39,935 bases of DNA from Desulfurococcales archaeon (GCA_027064885.1 JAMOOZ010000175.1:1-39935), one strand, 5' to 3'. Counted from the stretch's first letter, positions 18,859 to 26,754 are shown. Numbers and translations are program-made. The notes: generated from the letters alone by a model not told the origin.

Positions 18859-20835
18859 TTAGATCAAGAATTCACCAGTATCGCTGAGCCTCTTATACCC
18901 TGTGAAGTTACTCATAAGTTCGTCAAGCTTCTCGCTATGCAGTAAGTGAAGTACCTTCTTAACGGCAGGCTTACTTAGGCTGCCCCTATGTATCACGATG
19001 TCATAAATCTCCTCCCCTATCTTTATGAAGTCTAGCCCGTAGAGGTCAGCTGCCCACCTTATCGCCACGCCGACGTCGGCACGTCCTTGAGCGACCGCAG
19101 CAGCAACTGCCGTATGTGTTCTCACTTCATTCCAGTAGCCTCGGATCCTCCTCCTTAGCTTGCTGAAGCTTAGACCCTTTTTCAACGCAACCTCCTTTAG
19201 CTTAATGTCGACAAGCGTTCTTGTTCCCGATCCCTTATTCCTGTTTATGAAGAGTACGTCATCCCTCAGTAGGTCCTCAAACCCCTCGATTCGCTTGGGG
19301 TTACCCTTAGCTACAACTAACCCTATCTCCCTTCCCCACCCGCGGACTAACTGTACCTTATTCTCAAGGCCTAACTTCTTGATTATTGGTATGTTGTATT
19401 CCCCGCTCTCAGCATCGAGCATGTGCGCGCCTCCGAGGTCAGCCTCACCTCTTCCCACGGCCAGTATCCCTCCCATTGACCCGGCTCGAAGCACTTTCGC
19501 TTCACCCTCCTCGCCAACCACTGAGTAAGTTAGGGTTTCCATGAGGTAGTCATGACTCCCTATCACGACTAGTGCTGGGGGTGCCCAGCCACGCTTAAAT
19601 AACTCTACCTTAACTTCCGAACCTTCCTCCAGTATCCCAGTATTCTCAGGCACCTCGACAAAGCCGTCGGCATACGTTAACACGTGTACCGACCCAGAAT
19701 GCGTTCTTACGGGGTACGCCACTAAGTCGTTGCTGCGTTCTATCAACGCCACAGGAACCAACATCACCTTGCCTCTCACGCCAGTAATTCTTAGGGCTAG
19801 CTTAGCCCTTACACGCCATGCTGAGAGTACATGGAGTTTAACCCCGGCTAGCTTAGCTATTATCGGTGCGGCAACCTTCCTGAAGGCCATCATGGCTGAG
19901 AGCGGGAAGCCCGGCAAACCCACCACGACCTTCCCGTTAACCACGGCAACTACTGTCGGCTTACCTGGCTTTAGCTTAAGACCATGCACTATTATACCTG
20001 GTTCACCCAGCCTCTCCAAGATCCTGTAAGTTAAGTCACCAACGCCGGCTGAGGTTCCTCCAGACGTGAGTACGACGTCGCACTCACTAAGCGCTCTCCT
20101 TAACCCATTTTCTATCAGTGACTCGTCGTCTGGGAACACACCATACGTTACCGGGATAGCTCCCAGCTCTGACACGGCCGCCGTGACCGCATATGTGTTA
20201 ACATCGAATACCTCGGCGACACGTAACTCGCTACCTGGCTCCTTTAACTCGTCCCCAATAGACATTATTGCTACCCTAACCCTCCGGTACACCTTAACCT
20301 TCCCCATCCCGACAGCAGCGAGTGATGCTATCTCCCCCGGTCCTAGGAAGGTACCCTTCCTGAGAACTACCTCCCCTTTAAGGATGTCCGACCCCGCCCT
20401 AGCGACGTTCTCACCCGACACCACGGACCTGAACACAAGTACGTCTCCATCTACTCTCTTCGTGTGTTCAACCATAACGACAGAGTCGGCTCCCCTAGGG
20501 AGCATAGCGCCAGTATCGATCTCCGCAGCCTCTCCAGCACGGACCTCAACAGCAGGAACCTCACCTATACGTACGTAACCAGTAACCCTGAGTCTCACAG
20601 GCGAATCCTCCTCAGCACCTACGACTGACTCTGATGAAACAGCGTACCCATCAACCTCAGACCTATCGAATGGCGGAGCATCCCACGCAGCCCTAACATC
20701 CTCAGCTAAAACACGGCCAAACGCCTTATCGAGTTCCACAACCTCAACACCTAGGGGCTCAAGACTAACGAACTTCTCAACCACCCTGAGAACATCATCA
20801 GGGTGAACTAACTCATGAAACACCTTCCTGCTCAA
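18859..20835 (-). CDS. moeA: MoeA molybdopterin molybdotransferase fused to a periplasmic-binding-like domain
   Basis: 658 residues. Residues about 1-410 are MoeA: PPFDRSEVDGYAV (signature), LTSGGTSAGVGDLTYRI (molybdopterin binding) and VVGLPGFPLSAM. MoeA inserts molybdate or tungstate into adenylylated molybdopterin. Residues about 425-640 form a PBP_like (PF12727-type) domain related to substrate-binding proteins and the effector domain of LysR/ModE-type regulators, with RAGSMGGILAVGRGEADLGG, NRNKGSGTRTLVD and AAVAQGRADVGVAIRWAAD. It may bind the oxyanion or sense cofactor. This fusion is known in archaea. TTG start with GGGGCG upstream; a GTG five codons in is an alternative. Divergent from tRNA-Leu(UAG). 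Confidence 0.92.
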   Translation of the reverse strand: MSRKVFHELVHPDDVLRVVEKFVSLEPLGVEVVELDKAFGRVLAEDVRAAWDAPPFDRSEVDGYAVSSESVVGAEEDSPVRLRVTGYVRIGEVPAVEVRAGEAAEIDTGAMLPRGADSVVMVEHTKRVDGDVLVFRSVVSGENVARAGSDILKGEVVLRKGTFLGPGEIASLAAVGMGKVKVYRRVRVAIMSIGDELKEPGSELRVAEVFDVNTYAVTAAVSELGAIPVTYGVFPDDESLIENGLRRALSECDVVLTSGGTSAGVGDLTYRILERLGEPGIIVHGLKLKPGKPTVVAVVNGKVVVGLPGFPLSAMMAFRKVAAPIIAKLAGVKLHVLSAWRVRAKLALRITGVRGKVMLVPVALIERSNDLVAYPVRTHSGSVHVLTYADGFVEVPENTGILEEGSEVKVELFKRGWAPPALVVIGSHDYLMETLTYSVVGEEGEAKVLRAGSMGGILAVGRGEADLGGAHMLDAESGEYNIPIIKKLGLENKVQLVRGWGREIGLVVAKGNPKRIEGFEDLLRDDVLFINRNKGSGTRTLVDIKLKEVALKKGLSFSKLRRRIRGYWNEVRTHTAVAAAVAQGRADVGVAIRWAADLYGLDFIKIGEEIYDIVIHRGSLSKPAVKKVLHLLHSEKLDELMSNFTGYKRLSDTGEFLI

Positions 20836-20902
20836 GCTAACGCCCCATCCACTTAAGAGGAACTCAAGACTTATTAATTAGTGACAATTCAGAAATCAAC
20901 GG

Positions 20903-20990
20903 GCGGGGGTGCCCGAGCCAGGTCAAAGGGGTCGGGCTTAGGCCCCGATGGCGTAGGCCTGCGTGGGTTCGAATCCCACCCCCCGCACCA
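20903..20990 (+). tRNA. tRNA-Leu (UAG)
   Basis: Class II cloverleaf with long variable arm (TGGCGTAGGCCTGC), acceptor GCGGGGG/CCCCCGC, discriminator A and encoded CCA. The anticodon arm TCGGG-CTTAGGC-CCCGA gives UAG. No intron. CTTATTAATT at about 20870 is the promoter. Sixty-eight bases of this gene are repeated at 21830. Confidence 0.97.
20910..20977 (+). repeat. Left 68-bp direct repeat (inside tRNA-Leu)
   Basis: Spans tRNA position 8 to the T-arm and is identical to 21830-21897 at an offset of 920 bp. The two copies bracket vapBC. Confidence 0.97.
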
Positions 20991-21091
20991 AAATTATTGA
21001 TTACGGTTGCATGAGAACGCGAGAGCTTAGCAGATGCCCTTCGATACCCATATCTTGTTAAATTGTGAACAACCCAAAAGTTGATTACCTG

Positions 21092-21108
21092 GTTTGACTT
21101 AGTTTGAC
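21092..21108 (+). promoter_or_regulatory. Tandem GTTTGAC boxes before vapB
   Basis: GTTTGAC at 21092-21098 and again at 21102-21108, ten bases (one helical turn) apart, just before the vapB ribosome binding site. AbrB-type antitoxins usually repress their own operon, so this may be the operator; inferred from position. Confidence 0.3.
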
Positions 21109-21124
21109 CAGAGGTGGATTAGGT

Positions 21125-21391
21125 TTGCCCCTAAGACTAAAGGTAGGTAGGAAGGGATATATAATACTGCCAAAAGCGCTAAGGGAGGCCGTCGGCATAG
21201 AGGAGGGTGATGAAGTAATTGCGGAAATTAAGGATGGGATACTTCTGAAGCCTCTGAGAAAAATTGATGTGGAGGAACTGAGGAACGCGTTAAGGAAGCA
21301 TGCTAGTAGGTTAAGGATCGTTAAAGGCAGGAAAGAACCTAAGCCGGGTGAATTGAGTCAGGCATATCTAGAGGAGGAGTTCGAGAATTGA
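21125..21391 (+). CDS. vapB: VapB antitoxin, AbrB family
   Basis: 88 residues from TTG 21125, chosen because GAGGTGG lies 7 bp upstream; a TTG at 21104 gives a longer version. The swapped-hairpin AbrB DNA-binding domain is seen at the N-terminus: LRLKVGRKGYIILPKALREA then GIEEGDEVIAEIKDGILLKP. The C-terminal half (about 45-88) is charged and helical, the part that normally wraps and neutralises the toxin. Its TGA overlaps the TTG of vapC (TTGA), typical of co-translated antitoxin-toxin pairs. The pair lies between two copies of part of tRNA-Leu(UAG). Confidence 0.88.
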   Translation: MPLRLKVGRKGYIILPKALREAVGIEEGDEVIAEIKDGILLKPLRKIDVEELRNALRKHASRLRIVKGRKEPKPGELSQAYLEEEFEN

Positions 21392-21801
21392 AAGCATTCA
21401 TAGATGCAAACCTCCTCATATACTTGAACACAATTAGCGAGCTAGCGACTAGATCCATATATGAGGATTTCTTCATAGACTTAGCACGCAAGTACAGGCT
21501 ATATACTGACGACCTAGTGTTGGACGAGCTTCTCTACATATCAAAGAAAAAGTATAATGTCCCATACGAAATAACATTTGAGCTCATAGATTCCATCGTA
21601 ATGCCATACATAACAGTAATTCCTTTAGGTGAGGAGGAATTCAATGAAGCACGGAAGATCATCCTAAGATATAATCTGAAACCATCTGACGCGTTACACG
21701 TAGGGGTAATGAGGAGCAACGGAATCAAAGTGATCGCATCGGAAAATGCGGACTTCGACAAGGTAGATGATATAACAAGGATATGGATCCCGAAGGCATA
21801 G
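21388..21801 (+). CDS. vapC: VapC toxin, PIN-domain ribonuclease
   Basis: 137 residues. PIN-domain acidic residues are all visible: Asp6 (FIDANLLIYL), Glu47 (LDELLYI), Asp101 (PSDALHVG) and Asp122/124 (NADFDKVDD). VapC toxins cut tRNA or rRNA with Mg2+; the target here is unknown. The gene is visibly richer in A and T than its neighbours, which together with the flanking tRNA repeats suggests acquisition. The active site looks complete, so the toxin is probably functional and held by VapB. Confidence 0.9.
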   Translation: MKAFIDANLLIYLNTISELATRSIYEDFFIDLARKYRLYTDDLVLDELLYISKKKYNVPYEITFELIDSIVMPYITVIPLGEEEFNEARKIILRYNLKPSDALHVGVMRSNGIKVIASENADFDKVDDITRIWIPKA

Positions 21802-21829
21802 AGCGCTAGACATTCACCTTAGTTAAGTA

Positions 21830-21897
21830 TGCCCGAGCCAGGTCAAAGGGGTCGGGCTTAGGCCCCGATGGCGTAGGCCTGCGTGGGTTCGAATCCC
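21830..21897 (+). repeat. Right 68-bp partial copy of tRNA-Leu(UAG)
   Basis: Identical to 20910-20977. The 5' acceptor strand is replaced by GTTAAGTA and the sequence after GAATCCC is CACCAAACCG, so the acceptor stem cannot form. A pseudo-tRNA or attachment-site scar, not a working tRNA. Confidence 0.95.
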
Positions 21898-21986
21898 CAC
21901 CAAACCGTGTTTTGTCTCCAAGGGTTCTTGAATTCAGAGTTAGCTATGCGTGTTGAAAGCTCTGGAAGAGTTAAGCTTGTTTAAAG

Positions 21987-22940
21987 GTGTCTTCACGGAG
22001 TATGTTTGGAGTATCGATTATGTCTCCACGGATTCTTGGGCGGGGCTTGCGGGTGGTGAGACTGTTTGACCCGTGGAACTCTCCGTACTGTACCTGCCCA
22101 CTGAAGTTTACTCTTAATCCCTACACTGGTTGCGGTCATGGATGCCTATACTGCTACGCTAGGTCCTACATCAGGAGCTTCAGCAGGCCCCGCCCGAAAG
22201 CACATTTGCTGAGGGACTTACTGCATGATCTGAGGTTATTGCCTAAGGGTGCTCTAATAGAGTTAAGCGCGTCAAGTGACCCCTACACACCCCCAGAAGC
22301 GGTCCTAGGTTTAACGAGGAAGGCCCTAAGGCACATAGTATCAAGGGGCTTCAGAATCCTTGTCGTCACGAAGTCTGACTTGGTGGTGCGCGACGCGGAT
22401 ATCTTGTCGGGGGCAAAGGCATCGGTAGCCATAACCATAACTACCCTTGACAAGTCCCTAGCTGGGAAGTTAGAGCCGGGCGCGCCCCCACCAACTGCTA
22501 GGGTGAAGGCGGTCGAGAAACTCTCCAAGTTAGGGATCCCCGTCACAGTGCGTTTAGACCCGATAATACCCTACATGAATGACTCTAAAGGGGGTGTCGA
22601 GGAAGTGGTGGCTAGGGTGGCCGAGGCCGGCGCTCTACAAATAACGACATCCACTTACAAAGCTCGTCCAGACTCTCTGAGGATGTTAAGTGAAGCATTC
22701 CCTGATGAAGGAGCTAAGCTTAAGAAGCTCTACATCAGTAAAGGTGTTAAGAAGCATGGTTACTATTACCTTCCTTTAGAACTGAGGTTGCGCTATATCC
22801 TCATGGTGAGGGAAACCGCGTTCAAGTATGGGTTGGCGTTCGCGTCCTGCCGGGAGGGTTTCAAATTCCTTAACACACCCGGCATACATTGTGACGGGTC
22901 ACTCTACGCGTATTTAAGGGACTGCGAGGAACGTAGGTAA
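21987..22940 (+). CDS. Radical SAM protein, spore photoproduct lyase-like (COG1533 type)
   Basis: 317 residues. The cluster motif GCGHGCLYCY supplies Cys49, Cys53, Cys56, preceded by FTLNPYTG as is typical for SplB-like archaeal radical SAM proteins. LIELSASSDPYTPPE and VTVRLDPIIPYMND are further family blocks, and FASCREGFKF near the end adds a cysteine. The family includes spore photoproduct lyase, but archaeal members are uncharacterised, so no reaction is assigned. The GTG at 21987 follows AAAGG. A TATA-like GTTTAAAGG at about 21978 is close enough that the ATGs at 22002 or 22020 (leaderless) are alternatives. Confidence 0.82.
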   Translation: MSSRSMFGVSIMSPRILGRGLRVVRLFDPWNSPYCTCPLKFTLNPYTGCGHGCLYCYARSYIRSFSRPRPKAHLLRDLLHDLRLLPKGALIELSASSDPYTPPEAVLGLTRKALRHIVSRGFRILVVTKSDLVVRDADILSGAKASVAITITTLDKSLAGKLEPGAPPPTARVKAVEKLSKLGIPVTVRLDPIIPYMNDSKGGVEEVVARVAEAGALQITTSTYKARPDSLRMLSEAFPDEGAKLKKLYISKGVKKHGYYYLPLELRLRYILMVRETAFKYGLAFASCREGFKFLNTPGIHCDGSLYAYLRDCEERR

Positions 22941-22960
22941 TTGTTTAGATGTTTAGATTG

Positions 22961-23073
22961 TGGCGCCGGGGGCGGGATTCGAACCCGCGTGCCCCGTAGG
23001 GGGCAGTGGGTCTCCCATGCCGCCAAGCCGGAAGACTCGAGCCCACCCCCTTGGGCCGCTCGGGCACCCCGGC
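22961..23073 (-). tRNA. tRNA-Ser (CGA) with 24-nt intron
   Basis: Minus strand, class II. Acceptor GCCGGGG/CCCCGGC, discriminator G (serine-like) and encoded CCA. Anticodon stem GTGGG/CCCAC; removing 23012-23035 gives loop CTCGAGA, anticodon CGA. The intron sits at the canonical 37/38 site, and loop bases 32-35 can pair with intron bases next to the 3' bulge. TATA-like sequence CCTTAATAAATT lies about 25 bp upstream. Confidence 0.93.
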
Positions 23074-23137
23074 GTCAAGAAGTAAACTTGCTCGCAATTT
23101 ATTAAGGTTAGCTCAAGGCTAGGGGTGCTGAGGGATC

Positions 23138-24265
23138 TTAAAAATCAGGTATGTCGACAACCTTATCCACGATGTTCCTCGCCTTCTCCAATTTTCTTTG
23201 ATGTTCCTCTAGGAACTTACGTAGCCTCTCCGCGGCTTCTCGCTTGCACTGCCCGCAAAGCATTTCCCCGCTCTTACATCTTGTGTATACTTTTTCTAGC
23301 TCCTTGTCGTCCGTTATGAGGTGGTAGGACAGCATCTCATACACGGGGCACTTCTCCGGCTCTCCCCCAAGCTTCCTCTGCTCGGCGGCGGTAGGTCTGC
23401 CACCAGTCAACGCCTTCATTAGCTTAGCGACAGCAACGTCCGGGTCATCCGTCAGCGCAATGTACGACTCCGGTTTAGAGGAACTCATCTTCCCTCCCAG
23501 CAACCCCGTCATGAAGCGGTGGTATGTTGATGCCGGCCTCTTCAGCCCTAACTCGCTCGCGTACCTATCAGCAACGTCTCTCGACAGCCTCAGGTGCGGA
23601 TCCTGGTCGGGCCCCACGGGAACGAGCACCACGTCGAACCCTCCGAAGTGCTTCAACTGCGGGTGCAGGATGTCGGCCATCTGCGTTAGCACGGACATGA
23701 TCTTGCCTGGTCCGACGTCCTCGCCATATATGTCCCGTAACTCAGCCATAGTTACCTTCCTAGAGAACATCTGGAGGAGCCTGTAGTATTCCTTAGCGTA
23801 GTTTGATTGAAAGTATATGTGCAGCCTTTCACACTCGAGCCCTAACGCGAGGTAGTTCGCAACGTACTCGTTAACCGCGTAATTAATTACGTCTTTCCGG
23901 CTGATCTTCCTGACCGCGTATGCTTCGATATCGGCTATCGCTATGAATATCTCAGCACCTAACCCTTGGTAGTAAATCACCTGATCTATGACCATCTTAT
24001 GCCCGAAGTGCATCCGCCCGGACGGCATGAGGCCCGTAAGTATCGCGAATCTCTTCCTGGTTTTTAACGCGTCAATAACTTTCTCGAAGTCCCTGTGACC
24101 GAAGATTATGCCCCTACGCATTAGGTGGTGCGGCTCAGCAACCTTCCTGAGTTCGGGCAGAACATCCTTGAAGGGCTTTATGCCGAAGTACTTGAACAAC
24201 TTATCGTACTCTCGGATCATTTCAGAGCTCCAGGGGTCTAAGCGGAATGCCACAATAGGCAACAC
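23138..24265 (-). CDS. trpS: Tryptophanyl-tRNA synthetase
   Basis: 375 residues, archaeal/eukaryal type. Class I signatures: HFGH at 86-89 and KMSSS at 259-263. PVGPDQDPHLRLSRDVA is the tryptophan/adenylate region. The C-terminal domain has cysteines in EKCPVYEM, TRCKSGEMLCGQC, a likely zinc site seen in archaeal TrpRS. GTG start. The promoter is the palindromic CTTATAAG at 24287-24294, shared space with the divergent KaiC-like gene. It ends 65 bp from tRNA-Ser on the same strand. Confidence 0.95.
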   Translation of the reverse strand: MLPIVAFRLDPWSSEMIREYDKLFKYFGIKPFKDVLPELRKVAEPHHLMRRGIIFGHRDFEKVIDALKTRKRFAILTGLMPSGRMHFGHKMVIDQVIYYQGLGAEIFIAIADIEAYAVRKISRKDVINYAVNEYVANYLALGLECERLHIYFQSNYAKEYYRLLQMFSRKVTMAELRDIYGEDVGPGKIMSVLTQMADILHPQLKHFGGFDVVLVPVGPDQDPHLRLSRDVADRYASELGLKRPASTYHRFMTGLLGGKMSSSKPESYIALTDDPDVAVAKLMKALTGGRPTAAEQRKLGGEPEKCPVYEMLSYHLITDDKELEKVYTRCKSGEMLCGQCKREAAERLRKFLEEHQRKLEKARNIVDKVVDIPDF

Positions 24266-24286
24266 CTTGGAAGGGTGGATGTCTGA

Positions 24287-24294
24287 CTTATAAG
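24287..24294 (-). promoter_or_regulatory. TATA box between trpS and the KaiC-like gene
   Basis: Palindromic CTTATAAG, 22-29 bp from the trpS GTG, so trpS is likely leaderless or nearly so. It is 60 bp from the KaiC-like start and could in principle work in both directions. Confidence 0.45.
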
Positions 24295-24353
24295 CGTTAA
24301 CTCAGACCGCTAACGTTGTATCCCTCGAAAACGGTACGTTAATAGGGGGGTCC

Positions 24354-25823
24354 TTGAGTCAGGAAATTCAGCGGGCTAGCACCGGCATACCGAGGCTGGA
24401 TGCGGCCCTCGAGGGAGGCGTGCCTAGGGGATCGTGGGTAGCGGTTACGGGGGAACCGGGCACAGGTAAGTCCATACTCTGCATGCACTTCGCGTGGGCA
24501 GGCCTGAAAGCCGGTGACCCAGTAATCTACATAACGACGGAGGCAGAGTTCCGCGACGTTATGAGGCAGGCAAGACAATTCAGAATGTACTTCGACGACT
24601 ACGAAGTCCACTACCTAGGGGGCAGGCCGCCTGTAAGGAAACCGCAGTTGGTCGTGATAGACATATTCAGCCTCCTCAAAACGGCGAGACAGCTCTCAGC
24701 CAGCGTAGAGGAAATAGAGCGTAGCAGAAAATACGCCGCGCTCGAAATAGATGTCCTCATAGCAGCAATAAACGAGGCCTACAAAGTACTCGATCTAATA
24801 AACGAAACCAGGCGATCCCCCAGAAGACACGTCAGGCTAGTCATAGACTCGCTCTCAGCATTCTGGGCAGACAAACCCGTAATGGCGCGAAAATACTCAT
24901 ATCAACTAAAAATAGCGACACACCGAGAAAACGTAACTGCACTACTAGTGTCACAATACGCAATGACAACAAAAAGCGTGGACTATAACGAACCAATAGT
25001 AATTCTGAGAAGAGGACGCGTAGAAGTAGTCAGGATAGGAGAGTTCGTGGATAAACTCTTTGAAGATGACTCAGAGGGCATGAGGTTACTTAAGGAACCC
25101 ATATACACGCTTTCAATGAATCCTCGAAACCTTAAGGCGGAATGGAAGCGAGTGAGGGCCGTATCCCGACATAGAGAACAGCGAAAGCTATTAAGGGTAA
25201 AGCTAGAGAATGGACGGACGATCTCAGTAACACCCGATCACAGCCTATACGCTCTCAGAGGCTACAAGGTAGTTCCTATTAAGGGCTCTGAAATTCGCAT
25301 AGGGGATTTAATCCCAACGATTACTAGAATTCCCTTACCCGTGCGTGAATGGAATGGAGCACACAATTTAGCTAGGGAATTCCGGAACAGGAATGTCGAG
25401 AACGTTTATGCAGGAAACATACTTTCTGCTGAATCTCGAGAGGAGACCATGAGAACTTACGAGTCCCTCCAAGAGAGGCTTGAGTTTCTCCGTAACTTCA
25501 CTTACGGTGATATAGGGTTCGTGGAAGTTAAACAAATAGATCAAACTGATCCTAGCTCTGGGCATGTCTACGACCTATCCGTGGAGGATAACGAGAACTT
25601 CTTCGCTGGAACAGGATGGGTGCTAGCACACAACAGTACCTTCGGTTTCGGTTTGGAGCACATCGCTGACGGCGTCATTCATCTATGGATGGATGATGTT
25701 GAGTCCGTCAAGGAGATACGGAGGTACTTAATCATCAAGAAAATGCGTATGACCAACCACTTCACTAGGGCTTTAAGGGTGAGCATAGTTCCTGGGGAGG
25801 GCATGAAGTTAGATCTACTGTGA
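24354..25823 (+). CDS. KaiC/RadA-like RecA-superfamily ATPase interrupted by an intein
   Basis: 489-residue precursor. The spliced host protein would be 269 residues: 1-207 joined to 428-489. Walker A GEPGTGKS at 33-40, Walker B RLVIDSLSAF near 161-170, and the following SQYAMTTKS / TFGFGLEHIADGVIHLW block of KaiC-like ATPases. Residues 208-427 are an intein that starts with Ser and ends VLAHN before Ser428 (see separate entry). Single-domain KaiC-like ATPases are common in crenarchaea and are thought to act in signalling or RNA/DNA transactions; the role here is unknown. TTG start with GGGGGG 3 bp upstream. Function requires splicing, because the intein separates Walker B from the last strands. 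Confidence 0.9.
   Translation: MSQEIQRASTGIPRLDAALEGGVPRGSWVAVTGEPGTGKSILCMHFAWAGLKAGDPVIYITTEAEFRDVMRQARQFRMYFDDYEVHYLGGRPPVRKPQLVVIDIFSLLKTARQLSASVEEIERSRKYAALEIDVLIAAINEAYKVLDLINETRRSPRRHVRLVIDSLSAFWADKPVMARKYSYQLKIATHRENVTALLVSQYAMTTKSVDYNEPIVILRRGRVEVVRIGEFVDKLFEDDSEGMRLLKEPIYTLSMNPRNLKAEWKRVRAVSRHREQRKLLRVKLENGRTISVTPDHSLYALRGYKVVPIKGSEIRIGDLIPTITRIPLPVREWNGAHNLAREFRNRNVENVYAGNILSAESREETMRTYESLQERLEFLRNFTYGDIGFVEVKQIDQTDPSSGHVYDLSVEDNENFFAGTGWVLAHNSTFGFGLEHIADGVIHLWMDDVESVKEIRRYLIIKKMRMTNHFTRALRVSIVPGEGMKLDLL
24975..25634 (+). mobile_element. Mini-intein, 220 aa
   Basis: Block A: SVDYNEPIVIL with Ser1 as nucleophile. Block B: GRTISVTPDHSLYAL with the TxxH pair. Block F: VYDLSVEDNENFFAGTGWV. 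Block G: VLAHN followed by Ser+1. These are all the protein-splicing residues of a Hedgehog/Intein (HINT) domain. No LAGLIDADG or other endonuclease motif is visible between blocks B and F (about 100 residues), so it is a mini-intein, unable to home by itself. The insertion point is in the conserved MTTK/STFGFG loop after Walker B. Confidence 0.92.
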
Positions 25824-25886
25824 CTTATGTGCAGGCACTACAGTAATCTTTGGTTTAGAAACAATAATAGATATGCTACCACAATC

Positions 25887-25963
25887 TGGTGGGCCCGGGG
25901 GGATTCGAACCCCCGACCTCCCGGTTATCAGCCGGGCGCTCCACCTGGCTGAGCTACGGGCCC
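25887..25963 (-). tRNA. tRNA-Ile (GAU)
   Basis: Minus strand, no intron. Acceptor GGGCCCG/CGGGCCC, anticodon arm CCCGG-CTGATAA-CCGGG giving GAU, discriminator A, encoded CCA. CCTTTAAAAG on the minus strand (plus 25987-25996) is a TATA box 24-33 bp upstream. Confidence 0.97.
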
Positions 25964-25970
25964 CACGTAT

Positions 25971-26627
25971 TTGTGGGAGTGGTTTTCTTTTAAAGGTTTG
26001 CTTGTTCTTAGAGCACGGTGTGCGGGCTTGTTTTGGGCATTGGTTGCTGCAGTGTGCGGGTTGTTTGCGGCTTTCTTTGGCATTTACGTTACGCGTACAG
26101 TCACGGGTCTAGCTGTTGCGTTATGGCTCGGCCCTGTCGGCATCGCTTTCGCATTATCGCTTACTAACGTGAGCTTACCTTCACCACCTGTTGCGTGGCT
26201 CACTCTCCCCCTGATTAAGTTCTTACTTGGTTTGATACTTTTCCTAATAGGCTTCATGTTATGGCGTGCGGCGCTAGCTGTTTCTCTCGCGACGTACTTA
26301 GCGGGGGTCGCTTCGTTAGCCCTGCACGATCGGCTATGGGGCCCGCCGCCAGAGTTTATGGCGTTAACCATGGTTATAGTCCTAACACCGATAATCTATA
26401 TCTTAAACAGGGACTTACCAGGTATTAGTATGGCTATATTAGGTGGGGCACTCGTGGCGTCAGCGCTAACCCCCTACGCAGGACCGACCCTATCGTGGTG
26501 TGTGGGGTTAGCGGTAATCCTATCAGCGTCGGTGAAGGTAGTGAGGAGCGTGTCTCCAAACCCGCTAAAACTTAAAAGGGGGTTCAAGGTAACTCAATCT
26601 GGGCGGCGGTCGTCTAGCCTGGTCTAG
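25971..26627 (+). CDS. Multi-pass membrane protein, 218 aa
   Basis: About six to seven hydrophobic segments, for example LFWALVAAVCGLFAAFFG, GLAVALWLGPVGIAFALSL, FLLGLILFLIGFML, LAVSLATYLAGVASLAL and FMALTMVIVLTPIIYIL, with a basic cytoplasmic C-tail. Resembles small uncharacterised membrane proteins (DUF4203/TMEM198-like in composition only). The start is uncertain: the TTTTAAAG TATA-like element at 25988 lies inside the first ten codons of this longest version, so a leaderless start at TTG 26028 or 26040 is plausible. The last eight codons run into tRNA-Gly, and the tRNA promoter (CTTAAAAGG, about 26569) lies inside this coding region. Confidence 0.7.
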   Translation: MWEWFSFKGLLVLRARCAGLFWALVAAVCGLFAAFFGIYVTRTVTGLAVALWLGPVGIAFALSLTNVSLPSPPVAWLTLPLIKFLLGLILFLIGFMLWRAALAVSLATYLAGVASLALHDRLWGPPPEFMALTMVIVLTPIIYILNRDLPGISMAILGGALVASALTPYAGPTLSWCVGLAVILSASVKVVRSVSPNPLKLKRGFKVTQSGRRSSSLV

Positions 26628-26704
26628 GACGCCGGCCTGCCAAGGCAGTGGTCCTCGCCGCGGAACGCCGGAGATCCCGGGTTCAAATCCCGGCCGCCGC
26701 ACCA
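26603..26704 (+). tRNA. tRNA-Gly (GCC) with 23-nt intron
   Basis: Acceptor GCGGCGG/CCGCCGC, discriminator A, encoded CCA, anticodon stem CCGGC/GCCGG. Removal of 26643-26665 yields loop CTGCCAC, anticodon GCC. The intron shows a good BHB: loop CTGC pairs with intron GCGG, and intron GGC with GCC. It overlaps the end of the membrane-protein gene by 25 bp. Confidence 0.94.
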
Positions 26705-26754
26705 CACCCCAACGTTGCAAGACTTTTAAGCCTCTGAAAATCCTCGTTATTGGT

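Noticed and set aside
25873-26112. 79-residue plus-strand frame starting inside tRNA-Ile
   Set aside because: Its first 30 residues are the antisense of the tRNA (the familiar GGIRTPDLPVISRA artefact) and the rest is a shifted reading of the membrane-protein gene.
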